From: JACIWG01 sp049969935
GTDB lineage: Archaea > Thermoproteota > Nitrososphaeria > JACIWG01
NCBI GenBank assembly: GCA_049969935.1
Contig: JBMFNX010000004.1
Location: 1 to 64,000 of the forward strand
Direction: 5' to 3'
DNA length: 64,000 bases
Shown here: positions 1 through 8,273 of the stretch, one piece after another
Position numbering within the stretch: the first letter of the stretch is position 1
How the letters are laid out: every line of letters begins with the position of its first letter
Notes under the pieces: model-generated
Told to the model about the DNA's origin: nothing
Database searches by the model: none
The model's input: only the letters and a program-made list of their open reading frames with translations
Translations under genes and position numbers: made by a program

Positions 1-80
1 TTAAGCTCCAAAGGAACCCTATTCCCCTCAACAATCAAGACCCTCAACCAAACCCCTAACACAGAACATAAAAATAACAT
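1..80 (-). CDS. Possible N-terminus of a membrane protein running off the left edge
   Basis: On the minus strand an open frame begins at ATG 80 (or TTG 86) and stays open to the window edge, giving about 26 residues. The visible peptide starts with a hydrophobic run (MLFLCSVLGVWLRVLIV) followed by EGNRVPLEL, as in a protein whose first membrane helix lies at the N-terminus. It would be transcribed divergently from the PGI/PMI gene at 169. There is too little sequence to name a family, and a chance open frame in AT-rich DNA cannot be excluded. Confidence 0.3.
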   Translation of the reverse strand, partial: MLFLCSVLGVWLRVLIVEGNRVPLEL

Positions 81-137
81 AAACAAAAAGCCATAATAAA
101 CCTTAAGTTGCCACGTCGTAAAAAATTTTTTAAACAC

Positions 138-145
138 TTTTATAT
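138..145 (+). promoter_or_regulatory. TATA box of the PGI/PMI gene
   Basis: TTTTATAT is centred about 27 nt before ATG 169. That is the archaeal TATA-to-start distance, so transcription would begin at or next to the start codon (leaderless mRNA). No Shine-Dalgarno sequence precedes the ATG. Confidence 0.5.
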
Positions 146-168
146 CTGCTGATAAACAAATATGCTGC

Positions 169-1257
169 ATGAACAGTTTAGATGAAACCAGCAAACTCCT
201 ATCATATGATAGGATAAAGGAATTTAATGCAACAAATATATTAAACGATTATAGGAGATGGCCTGATCTTGCAAAAGAAGCCTTAGAGAAGGATGTCCGT
301 GTAGTGGAGAGGAAAGAGTTTAGAAAAATAATTTTATGTGGAATGGGTGGTTCAGCGGCTGCATGTGATGCTATAAGAGACTGTTTTATAGACCTGGATA
401 CTGTTGTAGTTAAAGACTATCATTTACCCTCATGGGTTAAGGAAAATGATTTGATAATCACAGTATCATATTCTGGAAACACGGAAGAAACCCTCTGCTG
501 TTACATGGAAGCTTTTAGGAAAGGTTTACCTCTAATAACTGTTTCATCAGGGGGAATTCTTGAAAAAATTGCTGAAAAGAATAATGTGCCACATAATAGT
601 GTAGTAAAGGGTCTTGCTCCTAGAGCAGCATTTCCGCAACTCTTTTACACTATAGCAAACATATTGCATAAATTAGATGTTATTAGAGGAAAATCTTTTG
701 ATGAGGTAAAATCTTCTGTAACCCAGTTTTCCAAATATGCTCAGACAATTTTCCCTGAAAATGATTTAAAGGAAAATATTTCTAAGCAGGTTGCCGCCTT
801 TATTTACAAAAGTATTCCAACAATTTATGGAAGTTCTATGATAAGGTCTGTTGTAGAAAGGTTTGAGAGAATGGTTAGTGAGAATGGGAAATGGCATGCG
901 ATGTCAGACTTGATTCCAGAACTATGTCACAACGAAATCGTCTCATATGAACAATATTGTCCTTTAACAAAGGTTATCATTTTAAGGACTGAAAATGAGC
1001 CAAAAGAAGTTTCTAAAAGATTTGAGATATTAAAGGATATTATAAGAGATTCTGGACACCAGCTGATGGAGCTGAAACCAGAATGTGAAAAGATAGTTGA
1101 CATTATAGTTTCATACTACTATTTCCTTGACGTTGCCACAATATATTTGGCCGTAATGAATGGAGTGGATCCTTCAAAGACAAAGAGTATAGATTATCTA
1201 AAGAAAAGACTTGAGGAAGAATTAAATTATATTAAAACCATTGGAATAAATTTATAA
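169..1257 (+). CDS. Bifunctional phosphoglucose/phosphomannose isomerase
   Basis: This 362-residue cytosolic SIS-domain protein is of the archaeal PGI/PMI type, which interconverts glucose 6-phosphate, mannose 6-phosphate and fructose 6-phosphate. The first SIS signature GMGGSAA lies at residues 58-64 and SYSGNTEET at 100-108, both phosphosugar-binding loops. The conserved ELCHNE element at 251-256 holds the glutamate and histidine typical of this family's active site. Length and domain order fit the family. The ATG at 169 is chosen because a TATA box lies 27 nt upstream. It is followed by glycosyltransferase, GalT and amylase genes, so it probably links hexose phosphates to glycan or glycogen synthesis. 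Confidence 0.88.
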   Translation: MNSLDETSKLLSYDRIKEFNATNILNDYRRWPDLAKEALEKDVRVVERKEFRKIILCGMGGSAAACDAIRDCFIDLDTVVVKDYHLPSWVKENDLIITVSYSGNTEETLCCYMEAFRKGLPLITVSSGGILEKIAEKNNVPHNSVVKGLAPRAAFPQLFYTIANILHKLDVIRGKSFDEVKSSVTQFSKYAQTIFPENDLKENISKQVAAFIYKSIPTIYGSSMIRSVVERFERMVSENGKWHAMSDLIPELCHNEIVSYEQYCPLTKVIILRTENEPKEVSKRFEILKDIIRDSGHQLMELKPECEKIVDIIVSYYYFLDVATIYLAVMNGVDPSKTKSIDYLKKRLEEELNYIKTIGINL

Positions 1258-1313
1258 GATGATGGAATTAAAATGTGAGAGAGTGGATACAATTATAGGG
1301 ATGTGAGGAAATT

Positions 1314-2480
1314 TTGCGGATTCTGATGCTTTCTTGGGAATATCCACCTAACATAATTGGAGGGATAGCTAGACATGTTGACGAACTCTCAAAATTTTTG
1401 GCAAAGAAAAATGTTGACATAACAGTAATAACTTCTGAAGTTATCGGGGCAACTTCCTACGAGCTAAAGGATGGTGTAAAAGTTTTTAGGGTGCCCATTC
1501 AGATTCCAGCACCAAACTTTTATACATGGATCTTCCTCCTAAACCACTTTTTTAGTAAAAAAATAGCTCAGCTAACAAGAGAGGAGGGTTCCTTTGACAT
1601 AATTCACGCACACGATTGGATGACCGTACCATGCTCCTGTGAAGCAAAACTTTATACAGACTCAAATTTTGTGCTCACATTCCATAGTCTAGAGTTTAAA
1701 AGAAGTCTTGGCTCACAAACCCTAGAATCTAGAATGATAGAAAGCATAGAATGGTGGGGCTCCTATGATGCCAAAAGGATAATAGTATGCAGTGAGTCAA
1801 TGAAAAAGGATGTTATTACAAGATTTAATGTTCCAGAATATAAGGTTACTGTGATACCTAATGGCATAGACCCATCAAGATTAGATGTAGCAGTCAACGT
1901 TTCCGAAACAAGAAGAAGGTATAATGTATTTTGGAAGGAGCAAATGATACTTTTTATCGGACGCCTTACACACCAAAAAGGCTGCGAATACCTGATCCGT
2001 GCTATGCAATATGTTCTAGGGAAGTATAATGCGAAACTTGTAATAGTTGGAGACGGGCCTTCAAGAGGATTTTTAGAAGATGAAGCTCGTAGGCTAGGAT
2101 TATCTGATAGAGTCATCTTCACAGGATTTTTGCCAGACGATGAAATGATTAAGCTACTGAAGAGCGCGGACGTACTTGTTGTACCATCCATTTACGAACC
2201 CTTTGGGATAGTCGCTTTAGAGGGAATGGCTGCTGGGACACCTGTTGTAGTTTCAGATGTGGACGGACTATCAGAAATTGTTAAGCATGAAGTGAATGGG
2301 ATAAAGGTTTTTCCAAGAGACCCGTACTCAATTTATTGGGGTATTGATAGAATCTTGTCCAACCCATCTTTAGCTGAATCCCTAAAAAGGAGAGCGAGAG
2401 AAGATGTTGAAAAATATTTCAGCTGGTCTGCTATCGCTGAAAAAACTATTGAAGTCTACAAGGATTCGCTTGTGAGGTAA
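1314..2480 (+). CDS. GT4/GT5-type glycosyltransferase, glycogen-synthase-like
   Basis: This 388-residue GT-B fold glycosyltransferase opens with MLSWEYPPNIIGGIARH, the acceptor and nucleotide-sugar loop of starch/glycogen-synthase-like enzymes. The donor-binding signature EPFGIVALEGMAAGTPVV lies near residues 301-318, with GRLTHQKG near 217-224. It starts at TTG 1314, preceded by the SD-like GTGAGG six bases upstream. It lies 56 bp after the PGI/PMI gene and 1 bp before a small winged-helix gene. A second paralogue lies at 3769-5013 on the other strand. Either could make glycogen or a surface glycan; the motifs do not fix donor or acceptor. Confidence 0.8.
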   Translation: MRILMLSWEYPPNIIGGIARHVDELSKFLAKKNVDITVITSEVIGATSYELKDGVKVFRVPIQIPAPNFYTWIFLLNHFFSKKIAQLTREEGSFDIIHAHDWMTVPCSCEAKLYTDSNFVLTFHSLEFKRSLGSQTLESRMIESIEWWGSYDAKRIIVCSESMKKDVITRFNVPEYKVTVIPNGIDPSRLDVAVNVSETRRRYNVFWKEQMILFIGRLTHQKGCEYLIRAMQYVLGKYNAKLVIVGDGPSRGFLEDEARRLGLSDRVIFTGFLPDDEMIKLLKSADVLVVPSIYEPFGIVALEGMAAGTPVVVSDVDGLSEIVKHEVNGIKVFPRDPYSIYWGIDRILSNPSLAESLKRRAREDVEKYFSWSAIAEKTIEVYKDSLVR

Positions 2481-2481
2481 T

Positions 2482-2706
2482 TTGATGGAACCTTATAGGA
2501 TTCTTGTAATTTTAAGATATGCTAACGCATTAGATGAAAACAGGGCACTTTCAATGAAAGAAATTGTAGACTATTTGAGATTGGACTATAATATTGTTAA
2601 AAAAATTGTTGAAAAACTTTATGGAGAGGAAATGATATTTTTTGATGGAGAAAGAGTTTGGCTTTCTCCTAAAGGATTTCTTTCAGCATTGAAAAGCTAT
2701 AGTTGA
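2482..2706 (+). CDS. Small winged-helix-like protein
   Basis: This 74-residue protein has the pattern of a single winged helix: a helix with AL.MKEIVDYLRL, a recognition-like helix NIVKKIVEKLYGE, and a beta-wing ending FDGERVWLSPKG. Proteins of this kind bind DNA or act as adaptors. Start is TTG 2482 or ATG 2485; the SD-like GTGAGGT overlaps the stop of the upstream glycosyltransferase, so translation is probably coupled. It may regulate the neighbouring sugar genes, but nothing in the sequence proves a target. Not assignable to a named family. Confidence 0.6.
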   Translation: MMEPYRILVILRYANALDENRALSMKEIVDYLRLDYNIVKKIVEKLYGEEMIFFDGERVWLSPKGFLSALKSYS

Positions 2707-2711
2707 TCAAA

Positions 2712-3761
2712 CTATTCGACACCATATAGTTTCGCATACTCTTTTCTTGCAGCAACAGCTAGAGTGCTGCAGGCCTGCTCTGGAGGAACTGGGTTCACAT
2801 ATATTCCTGAACCAAGTTCGAGGCCAGCATATGTTGTTAATCTAGGATAAACTTCAATATGCCAGTGCAGTAGTTTGGTGGTCTTCTTTTCTGGAGAAAT
2901 GTGGAAGACCATGTTGAATGGCACATCACCTAATACTGTGCCCAGTGCACCGAACATTATCTTAAGCATTATACCTAAATCCTCTATACGTTCAGAATTT
3001 ATTTCAGAAAACTTTGTTTCATGCCTTACAGGGTATATCCAGAATTCGTATGGGTTAAAGGACGCCCAAGGAGCTATGGACATAAAATGTTTTGTGGAAA
3101 AAATGTGCCTAGGACCACCAGTTTCAGCTCTAATAATACTACAGTGAGCACATCTTTCGAAAAGAGGCTGTTTCTTGTAGGCCATTATTTCGTTTAAAAT
3201 TATTGGAGGAATGTTTTGGGTGGTTACTATTTGTGCGTGAGGATGCCTTATTGATGCCCCAGCCACTTTACCATTATTAATGAATATTGAAACATATCCG
3301 ACACCCTTAACCTTGTTTCCGTACAAGAATTGTGTAATGTCTCTTAAAACTTCAACGAATATAACCCACTGCTCTTTTGAGAACGTGATGAACTTATCTT
3401 CATGCTTGGGTGTTGGTACTACAACATAGTGGTACCCGTATGCTGGTTCACTTTCAGTCGGATAACTTGTGTGCTCAGCGTTAGGTTCTGGAGACACTAT
3501 TGGAAACTTGTTTGGAAACACTCTAACAGTCCAATTCTTAACCCTTTCCTCATCACTATCCTGCTTTTTTATAAAAATATTGTTTTCAAGCACAAGCGTG
3601 TATATTGAGGGGGGTGTAAGATGCTCGTTACCTGGGCAAAAGTAGCAGACGCCTTCCTTAACTTCATCCACTTCCCTTTGAAAGTCTGATGGCCTTTTAG
3701 CCCTCGCCGGCTCTATCACAACCCACCTTTCAAGAAAATAGTCTTTTCTAAGTTCACCCAA
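2712..3761 (-). CDS. galT: Galactose-1-phosphate uridylyltransferase
   Basis: GalT of the HIT superfamily transfers UMP between UDP-glucose and galactose 1-phosphate. The catalytic HPHAQI motif is present, with the zinc-site pattern CYFCPGN near the N-terminus and HWHIEVYPR near the C-terminus. I place the start at TTG 3761, which gives MGELRKDYFLERWV, the usual beginning of the family, and a length of 349 residues. The in-frame ATG at 3809 would overlap the upstream glycosyltransferase by 41 bp and add 16 atypical residues. A GGAGG at the end of the upstream gene could serve as its ribosome site. It sits directly after a glycogen-synthase-like gene on the same strand, suggesting nucleotide-sugar supply. 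Confidence 0.85.
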   Translation of the reverse strand: MGELRKDYFLERWVVIEPARAKRPSDFQREVDEVKEGVCYFCPGNEHLTPPSIYTLVLENNIFIKKQDSDEERVKNWTVRVFPNKFPIVSPEPNAEHTSYPTESEPAYGYHYVVVPTPKHEDKFITFSKEQWVIFVEVLRDITQFLYGNKVKGVGYVSIFINNGKVAGASIRHPHAQIVTTQNIPPIILNEIMAYKKQPLFERCAHCSIIRAETGGPRHIFSTKHFMSIAPWASFNPYEFWIYPVRHETKFSEINSERIEDLGIMLKIMFGALGTVLGDVPFNMVFHISPEKKTTKLLHWHIEVYPRLTTYAGLELGSGIYVNPVPPEQACSTLAVAARKEYAKLYGVE

Positions 3762-3768
3762 AATAGGT

Positions 3769-5013
3769 TCAGCCTCCAACAATTTCACTGTACACTTTAA
3801 TCGTCTCATCTACAGCATGATCCCATGTGAACCTTTCAAGCACTCTTCTTCTACCATTTCTTCCAAACTGTCTCGAGCGTTCTAGGTCCTCTAGAAGCAC
3901 ATTTATGCCCCAAGCGATGTCAGATGGATCATATGGGTTAATATGGACACCGCACTGGTTAGGTCCAGATGGGACAACAATTTCCCTCAGACCAGATACA
4001 CCTCTAGCTCCTACAACAACAGGCTTTTCCATACTCATCGCCTCAAGTGCGACTATACCAAAAGGTTCGTAGAGGCTTGGAAATACAGCCATATCGCAGG
4101 CGGCATAATGTAATATCCTTTCTTCTTCGTCTATGAACTCGAACCTTGCTTTAACACAATCATTTAAGCATAGATTAGATATAAGACTCGAGTAGTATGC
4201 TTCATTTTCTGAAGTTCCTACAAGCACAAGTTTTGCTTTAGGATACTTTTCTTTGACATGCTTCATTGCATAAATCAGTTTATCAACACCTTTTACTGGA
4301 ACAAGTCTTCCAACAAACAATATCATCTGCTCATCATCTTTTATATCATATCTTCTTCTAATATACTGTTTTGCATCGTCACTTACAGTTCTAGGATCAT
4401 ACTTTTTCGGGTCAACACCATTGTATACAACTCTAACCTTTTCTCTTGAAATTTCAAGATTTGCTAGATCGTCTAGCATGGCATTAGATACTGTTACTAT
4501 CCTGTCAGCAACCCTTCCACCCATCATCTCCAATTCAACAATCGTCTTAGAACCGTTTCCTAGACTTCTACCCTTTTCTGTCGAGTGAAAGTGTGTTACA
4601 AGAGGAAGCTTTAGTTCCCTCTTGCTTATTATGCCTCCGATAAAAGATAGCCAATCGTGGGCTACTATAAGGTCAAATTCTCTACCATCTAATTTAACAA
4701 GCTGATTTATTAGTTTAGTTGCACATAGAATATTACTTGTCATGACGTTGGCGAAAAAATGTATTCCGCTCCCCCATCTTGTAATATCCTCCCTTACAAC
4801 AGATGGGAATATGTCTTCAATGTCCACAATCGTGGGCCTATGAACTTCAACACCCTTATACATTTCATGAGTTTTAAGTTTACCGTCGTTGAAGGTGAAG
4901 AGGCTTACATCATTGCCTCTTGCAACAATTCTTGGAGCTATCTCCGAAATGTAGGAGCCCAAGCCTCCGACAATACGTGGGGGAAATTCCCAGCAGAAGA
5001 CTGCAAGTTTCAA
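3769..5013 (-). CDS. Glycogen-synthase-like glycosyltransferase (GT4/GT5)
   Basis: This 414-residue GT-B glycosyltransferase starts at TTG 5013 with MKLAVFCWEFPPRIVGGLGSY, the glycogen-synthase N-terminal loop. GRLVPVKGVDKLI and the donor-site motif EPFGIVALEAMSMEKPVVV are both present. It is a paralogue of the protein at 1314-2480, slightly longer and on the opposite strand. It forms a two-gene unit with galT, whose start lies 7 bp downstream of its stop. The most likely role is alpha-glucan chain synthesis, given the divergent GH57 gene, but glycosyl transfer to lipid or protein is possible. Confidence 0.8.
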   Translation of the reverse strand: MKLAVFCWEFPPRIVGGLGSYISEIAPRIVARGNDVSLFTFNDGKLKTHEMYKGVEVHRPTIVDIEDIFPSVVREDITRWGSGIHFFANVMTSNILCATKLINQLVKLDGREFDLIVAHDWLSFIGGIISKRELKLPLVTHFHSTEKGRSLGNGSKTIVELEMMGGRVADRIVTVSNAMLDDLANLEISREKVRVVYNGVDPKKYDPRTVSDDAKQYIRRRYDIKDDEQMILFVGRLVPVKGVDKLIYAMKHVKEKYPKAKLVLVGTSENEAYYSSLISNLCLNDCVKARFEFIDEEERILHYAACDMAVFPSLYEPFGIVALEAMSMEKPVVVGARGVSGLREIVVPSGPNQCGVHINPYDPSDIAWGINVLLEDLERSRQFGRNGRRRVLERFTWDHAVDETIKVYSEIVGG

Positions 5014-5042
5014 AACTATCCTTTTAGGGTTACTTTTTCCTT

Positions 5043-5052
5043 TTTATAAAAA
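5043..5052 (-). promoter_or_regulatory. TATA box in the divergent glycosyltransferase/GH57 spacer
   Basis: TTTTTATAAA on the minus strand lies about 34 nt before TTG 5013, so the mRNA for the glycosyltransferase-galT pair would carry a leader of under 10 nt. The 143-bp spacer to 5157 must also hold the promoter of the GH57 gene; several T/A-rich blocks (5101-5130) could serve but none is clearly best. Confidence 0.4.
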
Positions 5053-5156
5053 TTTAGAAAGCATCAAATTTTTGTTTTGTGTAAAAAAATTTTGACACAC
5101 CATTATATTATTTTCCAAGTAAACTTTATTAGTGATAGTAGAGCATATGATGTGAA

Positions 5157-6479
5157 ATGACATACACCGTTTTAGCATTTGAAATACATCAGCCAAGACG
5201 CTTGAATAGAATGTTTCCCTACGAGAGAATAAAGAGGATTGCTTTAGGAGAATCGGTTATGGAAAGATATTTTGATGACAAACTTAATAAGGAAATATTT
5301 GAGAGAGTTTCAAAAAAATGCTATAATCCAACTTTTGACATACTACTTGAATTGATAAAAGAAACTTCTGGAACAGATAAGCCTTTTAAGGTTACACTAG
5401 GAATGAGTGGAATGTTCCTGTATCAGGCAGCCTTGTATGAGCCACAGCTTATAGAAAAATTGAAGGCGCTTGTTGCTACAGGTAATGTGGAAATTTTGGG
5501 GGGAACATATTATCATTCACTGGCATCATTATCGAATCTTGGAATGAACGAGTTCATGCAGCAGGTTAAGGAGCATAGGGAGCTAATAAAACAGGTCTTC
5601 GGATACGAGGTTAAAGTCTTTGAAAACACAGAATATATTTATAATAATGAGATTGCAAAGGTTATAGAAGGTTTAGGTTTTAAGGGTATACTTACTGAAG
5701 GTGTGCCAAAGATTCTAGAATGGCGTTCACCCACATACATATATTCAGCCATAGGAACAGATAGTATAAAATTGCTCTTACGACACTATATATTATCTGA
5801 CGACATAGGATTCAGGTTCTCATTAAAAACATGGAGTGAGTATCCGCTTACAGCTGAAAAGTATGCGACATGGCTTTCTCAAACAGGAGGGGACGTGATA
5901 CTTGTGGCTGTAGACATTGAAACATTTGGAGAACATCATTGGAGTGATACTGGAATATTTGATTTCCTAAAATATCTGCCTAAAGAGGTTGCTAAAATGG
6001 GGAACCTGCAGTGGGCTACACCAACAGAAGTTATAACAAACACACCGTCTTCTGGAGCGATAAGCGTGCCAGTGGAAAAGACGATATCGTGGGCTGACAT
6101 AGAAAAGGATGTGAGCGCATGGATAGACAATTCTATGCAACGGATAGCATTCGATAGACTATACAAGCTTGAACCCTATTTGAGGGAAATAAATGATGCC
6201 GGTATGTTCAAAATATGGCGATTTCTACAACAAAGCGACCACTTCTATTACATGTCAACAAAAGGTGGATCACCTGAAGCAGTGCACAAGTACTTTAGCC
6301 CATACAGTTCAGCCGCTGAAGCATATGCAACCTTCGACAGCATATTATCTGACTTTGAAGGAAAGATAGGAGCCCTATACTATAGGATAAAGAAAGCTAG
6401 AACACCATCAACTCCAACAACCACAACAAGTCAGCCTCAAACAAAATATCCTCCAACATATGGAACATATAATAGATGA
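5157..6479 (+). CDS. GH57 family alpha-amylase / glucan-acting glycoside hydrolase
   Basis: All five conserved GH57 regions can be read in order: HQP (11-13), GNVEILGG (109-116), VFENTEYIYN (154-163) with the nucleophile glutamate at 159, LSDDIGFRFS (213-222) with the acid/base aspartate at 215 or 216, and DIETFGEHHW (253-262). The enzyme should cleave or transfer alpha-1,4-glucan. There is no signal peptide, so it acts in the cytosol, fitting turnover of stored glucan made by the neighbouring synthases. The last 25 residues are a Pro/Thr/Ser/Gln-rich tail (TPSTPTTTTSQPQ) that looks disordered. Exact activity (amylase, branching enzyme or glucanotransferase) cannot be fixed. Confidence 0.87.
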   Translation: MTYTVLAFEIHQPRRLNRMFPYERIKRIALGESVMERYFDDKLNKEIFERVSKKCYNPTFDILLELIKETSGTDKPFKVTLGMSGMFLYQAALYEPQLIEKLKALVATGNVEILGGTYYHSLASLSNLGMNEFMQQVKEHRELIKQVFGYEVKVFENTEYIYNNEIAKVIEGLGFKGILTEGVPKILEWRSPTYIYSAIGTDSIKLLLRHYILSDDIGFRFSLKTWSEYPLTAEKYATWLSQTGGDVILVAVDIETFGEHHWSDTGIFDFLKYLPKEVAKMGNLQWATPTEVITNTPSSGAISVPVEKTISWADIEKDVSAWIDNSMQRIAFDRLYKLEPYLREINDAGMFKIWRFLQQSDHFYYMSTKGGSPEAVHKYFSPYSSAAEAYATFDSILSDFEGKIGALYYRIKKARTPSTPTTTTSQPQTKYPPTYGTYNR

Positions 6480-6560
6480 ATATAGTTTAAACAAAATAAA
6501 AAATAATTTTTAGCAAAAAAACTTTTAACTTGAAACATTGGAGGATAGAACGTTTGGAAT

Positions 6561-7829
6561 ATGAGAATACTTTATGTCATATTAGATGGTGCGGCTGACA
6601 GACCGATTCCCCAACTCAACTATATAACGACTTTAGAGGCAGCCTACACTCCAAACCTAGACTATTTTGCAAGAAAGTCAATTGGAGGACTCGTTTATAC
6701 AGTTGGAAAGGGTATAGCTCCAGAATCGGATATTGCAGTATATAGTATGCTTGGGTACAAGGTAAGAGAAGGATATGTTGGTAGAGGGGTTGTTGAAGCA
6801 CTAGGTTCTGGACTTGAATTCTCTGATGGAAACCTAGCTTTAAGGGGAAACTTTGCTACAGTAAAAGAGGACATGAGTATAGTTGATAGGAGAGTGGGGA
6901 GGTCATTAACTTCTGAGGAAGCCAAAATTTTAGCTGAAGCAATAAATGATAAAATAGAATTATCTGATAAGAGGAAAAGTGTTACTGTAAAAGCAACTGT
7001 AGGCCATAGATGTGTGGTAGTTTTTAGGGCAGAGGATTTAAGATTAAGTGATAATATAACAAACACGGATCCCGCATATCTTAAGGTGCATGGGATGGGT
7101 GTAGCGATTAAGGGGACGGAGAAGATGAAGGTTGCAAAATGTGAGCCATTGGATCAGACGATAGAGGCGAAGGTTTCAGCCGAGCTAGTAAACGAGTTTA
7201 CAGAAAAAGTGTATAATATACTGGTGAACGAGGAAGTAAACCGAAAAAGGAGACGGGAAGGTAAGCTTGAGGCAAACATTATCCTATTAAGGGATGCTGG
7301 AAGCACGTTGCCAAAACTTACACCGTTAGAAGAAAAGTACGGCTTTAAGCCTGCAATAATTGCAGATATGCCAGTAGAGATTGGAATAGCAAAAACAATA
7401 AAATCTGACGTCTTCACAGTAGGGTCGCCGTCAGCATTTAAAGAAAAGGCTGAGAAGGCAGTCCAGTTGCTTAAGGACTATGAACTCGTATACGTTCACC
7501 TCAAGGGACCTGATGAGCCAGCCCACGATGGAAACTATATTGCTAAAAAGGAAAGTATAGAGGAAATTGATAGACAATTTTTTGGAACAATAAAGGAGAC
7601 TGTGAACTTGAAAGAAACTTTGGTGATAGTGTCATCAGATCACACCACTGCTGTAACATTGAAAGCTCACACCGATGACCCAGTTCCATTCATCATCTCT
7701 TCAGAACTTTTTGGAAGAGACAATATCTGCAGGTTTACAGAAAGAGAGTGTTCAAAAGGCAGATTTGGAGTAATAGATGAGGGAAGCAAAATCTTATCTC
7801 TTACAAAATCACTTATTGAGAAAGTTTGA
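6561..7829 (+). CDS. apgM: Cofactor-independent phosphoglycerate mutase, archaeal type
   Basis: This 422-residue alkaline-phosphatase-superfamily enzyme interconverts 3- and 2-phosphoglycerate in glycolysis and gluconeogenesis. Metal and phosphate site residues are visible: VILDGAAD (7-14), PESD with the nucleophile serine near residue 56, GPDEPAHDGN near 315-324, and SSDHTTAV near 350. Length matches archaeal ApgM. The stop codon at 7827-7829 lies at the very edge of a small IS-like element, and removal of that element would extend the protein by about seven residues, so the C-terminus may have been trimmed by the insertion. Confidence 0.9.
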   Translation: MRILYVILDGAADRPIPQLNYITTLEAAYTPNLDYFARKSIGGLVYTVGKGIAPESDIAVYSMLGYKVREGYVGRGVVEALGSGLEFSDGNLALRGNFATVKEDMSIVDRRVGRSLTSEEAKILAEAINDKIELSDKRKSVTVKATVGHRCVVVFRAEDLRLSDNITNTDPAYLKVHGMGVAIKGTEKMKVAKCEPLDQTIEAKVSAELVNEFTEKVYNILVNEEVNRKRRREGKLEANIILLRDAGSTLPKLTPLEEKYGFKPAIIADMPVEIGIAKTIKSDVFTVGSPSAFKEKAEKAVQLLKDYELVYVHLKGPDEPAHDGNYIAKKESIEEIDRQFFGTIKETVNLKETLVIVSSDHTTAVTLKAHTDDPVPFIISSELFGRDNICRFTERECSKGRFGVIDEGSKILSLTKSLIEKV

Positions 7830-7833
7830 CACT

Positions 7834-7854
7834 CTCCACGGCTGAAGCCGGGAG
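7834..7854. repeat. Right-end hairpin of the IS605-type element
   Basis: CTCC-a-CGGCT-ga-AGCCG-GGAG forms a nine-pair stem with one bulged A and a two-base turn. It starts 4 bp after the apgM stop. Subterminal stem-loops of this kind are what the HUH transposase TnpA recognises; it could also act as a transcription stop for apgM. Confidence 0.6.
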
Positions 7855-7912
7855 ATTCTTGCACACAGCCACTTCAACGCTTAGGGGCACATTCGTTTCA
7901 GCGTTCGCTCCC

Positions 7913-8113
7913 TCATTGTTCAGCGGCTGCCTGCAATGGGTGTGCCACCGCCCCGTTAACGGCTTCCGCAGGACTCAGGCCCTGAGCAAGCCCTATATTT
8001 TGCTGGAGCCTCGCATCCAATTCAGTCTGGAGCCTTATTCCAGCCTTTGGACATCCGGACCACATTCGGGACAACTCGCCCAAAACTTTATCGTTAAACG
8101 CATACTTAAACAC
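7913..8113 (-). pseudogene. Degenerate TnpB C-terminal fragment
   Basis: This frame encodes 66 residues ending ELDARLQQNIGLAQGLSPAE and then a low-complexity alanine-rich tail. The D..A...NI pattern resembles the last catalytic region of TnpB, where an aspartate precedes NAA.NI. In a neighbouring frame just upstream the peptide WASCPECG can be read, like the TnpB zinc knuckle, so a frameshift probably separates the two. No upstream catalytic region is present. This is a remnant rather than an active nuclease gene. Confidence 0.45.
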
Positions 8114-8126
8114 TTCGACAATTCAT

Positions 8127-8146
8127 CCCAGAGCTAAAGCTCTAGG
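8127..8146. repeat. Left-end hairpin of the IS605-type element
   Basis: AGAGCT-aa-AGCTCT forms a perfect six-pair core, extended by CC/GG after one mismatch. It lies 8-12 bp inside the TTGAC target-like pentamer, as expected for the left end of an IS200/IS605 element read on the minus strand. Confidence 0.55.
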
Positions 8147-8239
8147 CTTTCTTGTCAAGTTTTTGTAAGAGGATAGAAGAAGACATTTTAATAAAAATTT
8201 AAAATGCTTTTATTAGGCTATACAATTTTTTTAACAAAA

Positions 8240-8247
8240 TTTTTAAG
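8240..8247 (+). promoter_or_regulatory. TATA box of the topoisomerase IB gene
   Basis: TTTTTAAG is centred about 30 nt before ATG 8274, with no Shine-Dalgarno between, suggesting a leaderless or nearly leaderless mRNA. The rest of 8159-8239 is A/T-rich with no gene seen. Confidence 0.4.
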
Positions 8248-8273
8248 ACATCAAATGTCTGTGCCCATGCTAT

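Larger units (their letters stand above)
7826..8158 (-). mobile_element. Miniature IS200/IS605-type element or relic with TnpB tail and end hairpins
   Basis: This 330-bp segment between apgM and the topoisomerase gene is richer in G and C than its surroundings. Read on the minus strand it has a TTGAC at 8154-8158 (a target-type pentamer), a left-end hairpin at 8127-8146, a tail that resembles the C-terminus of TnpB, a right-end hairpin at 7834-7854 and a terminal TCAA at 7826-7829. This order and the subterminal hairpins without inverted repeats fit the IS200/IS605 group. No transposase is encoded, so it would be non-autonomous. In TnpB elements the 3' end encodes the guide RNA, so this relic may still carry that sequence. 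Confidence 0.6.

Noticed and set aside
7826..8137. Plus-strand open frame of about 100 residues after apgM
   Set aside because: It lies wholly inside the IS605-type element, opposite the TnpB-like tail, and its peptide has no family resemblance. It is explained by the element's composition.
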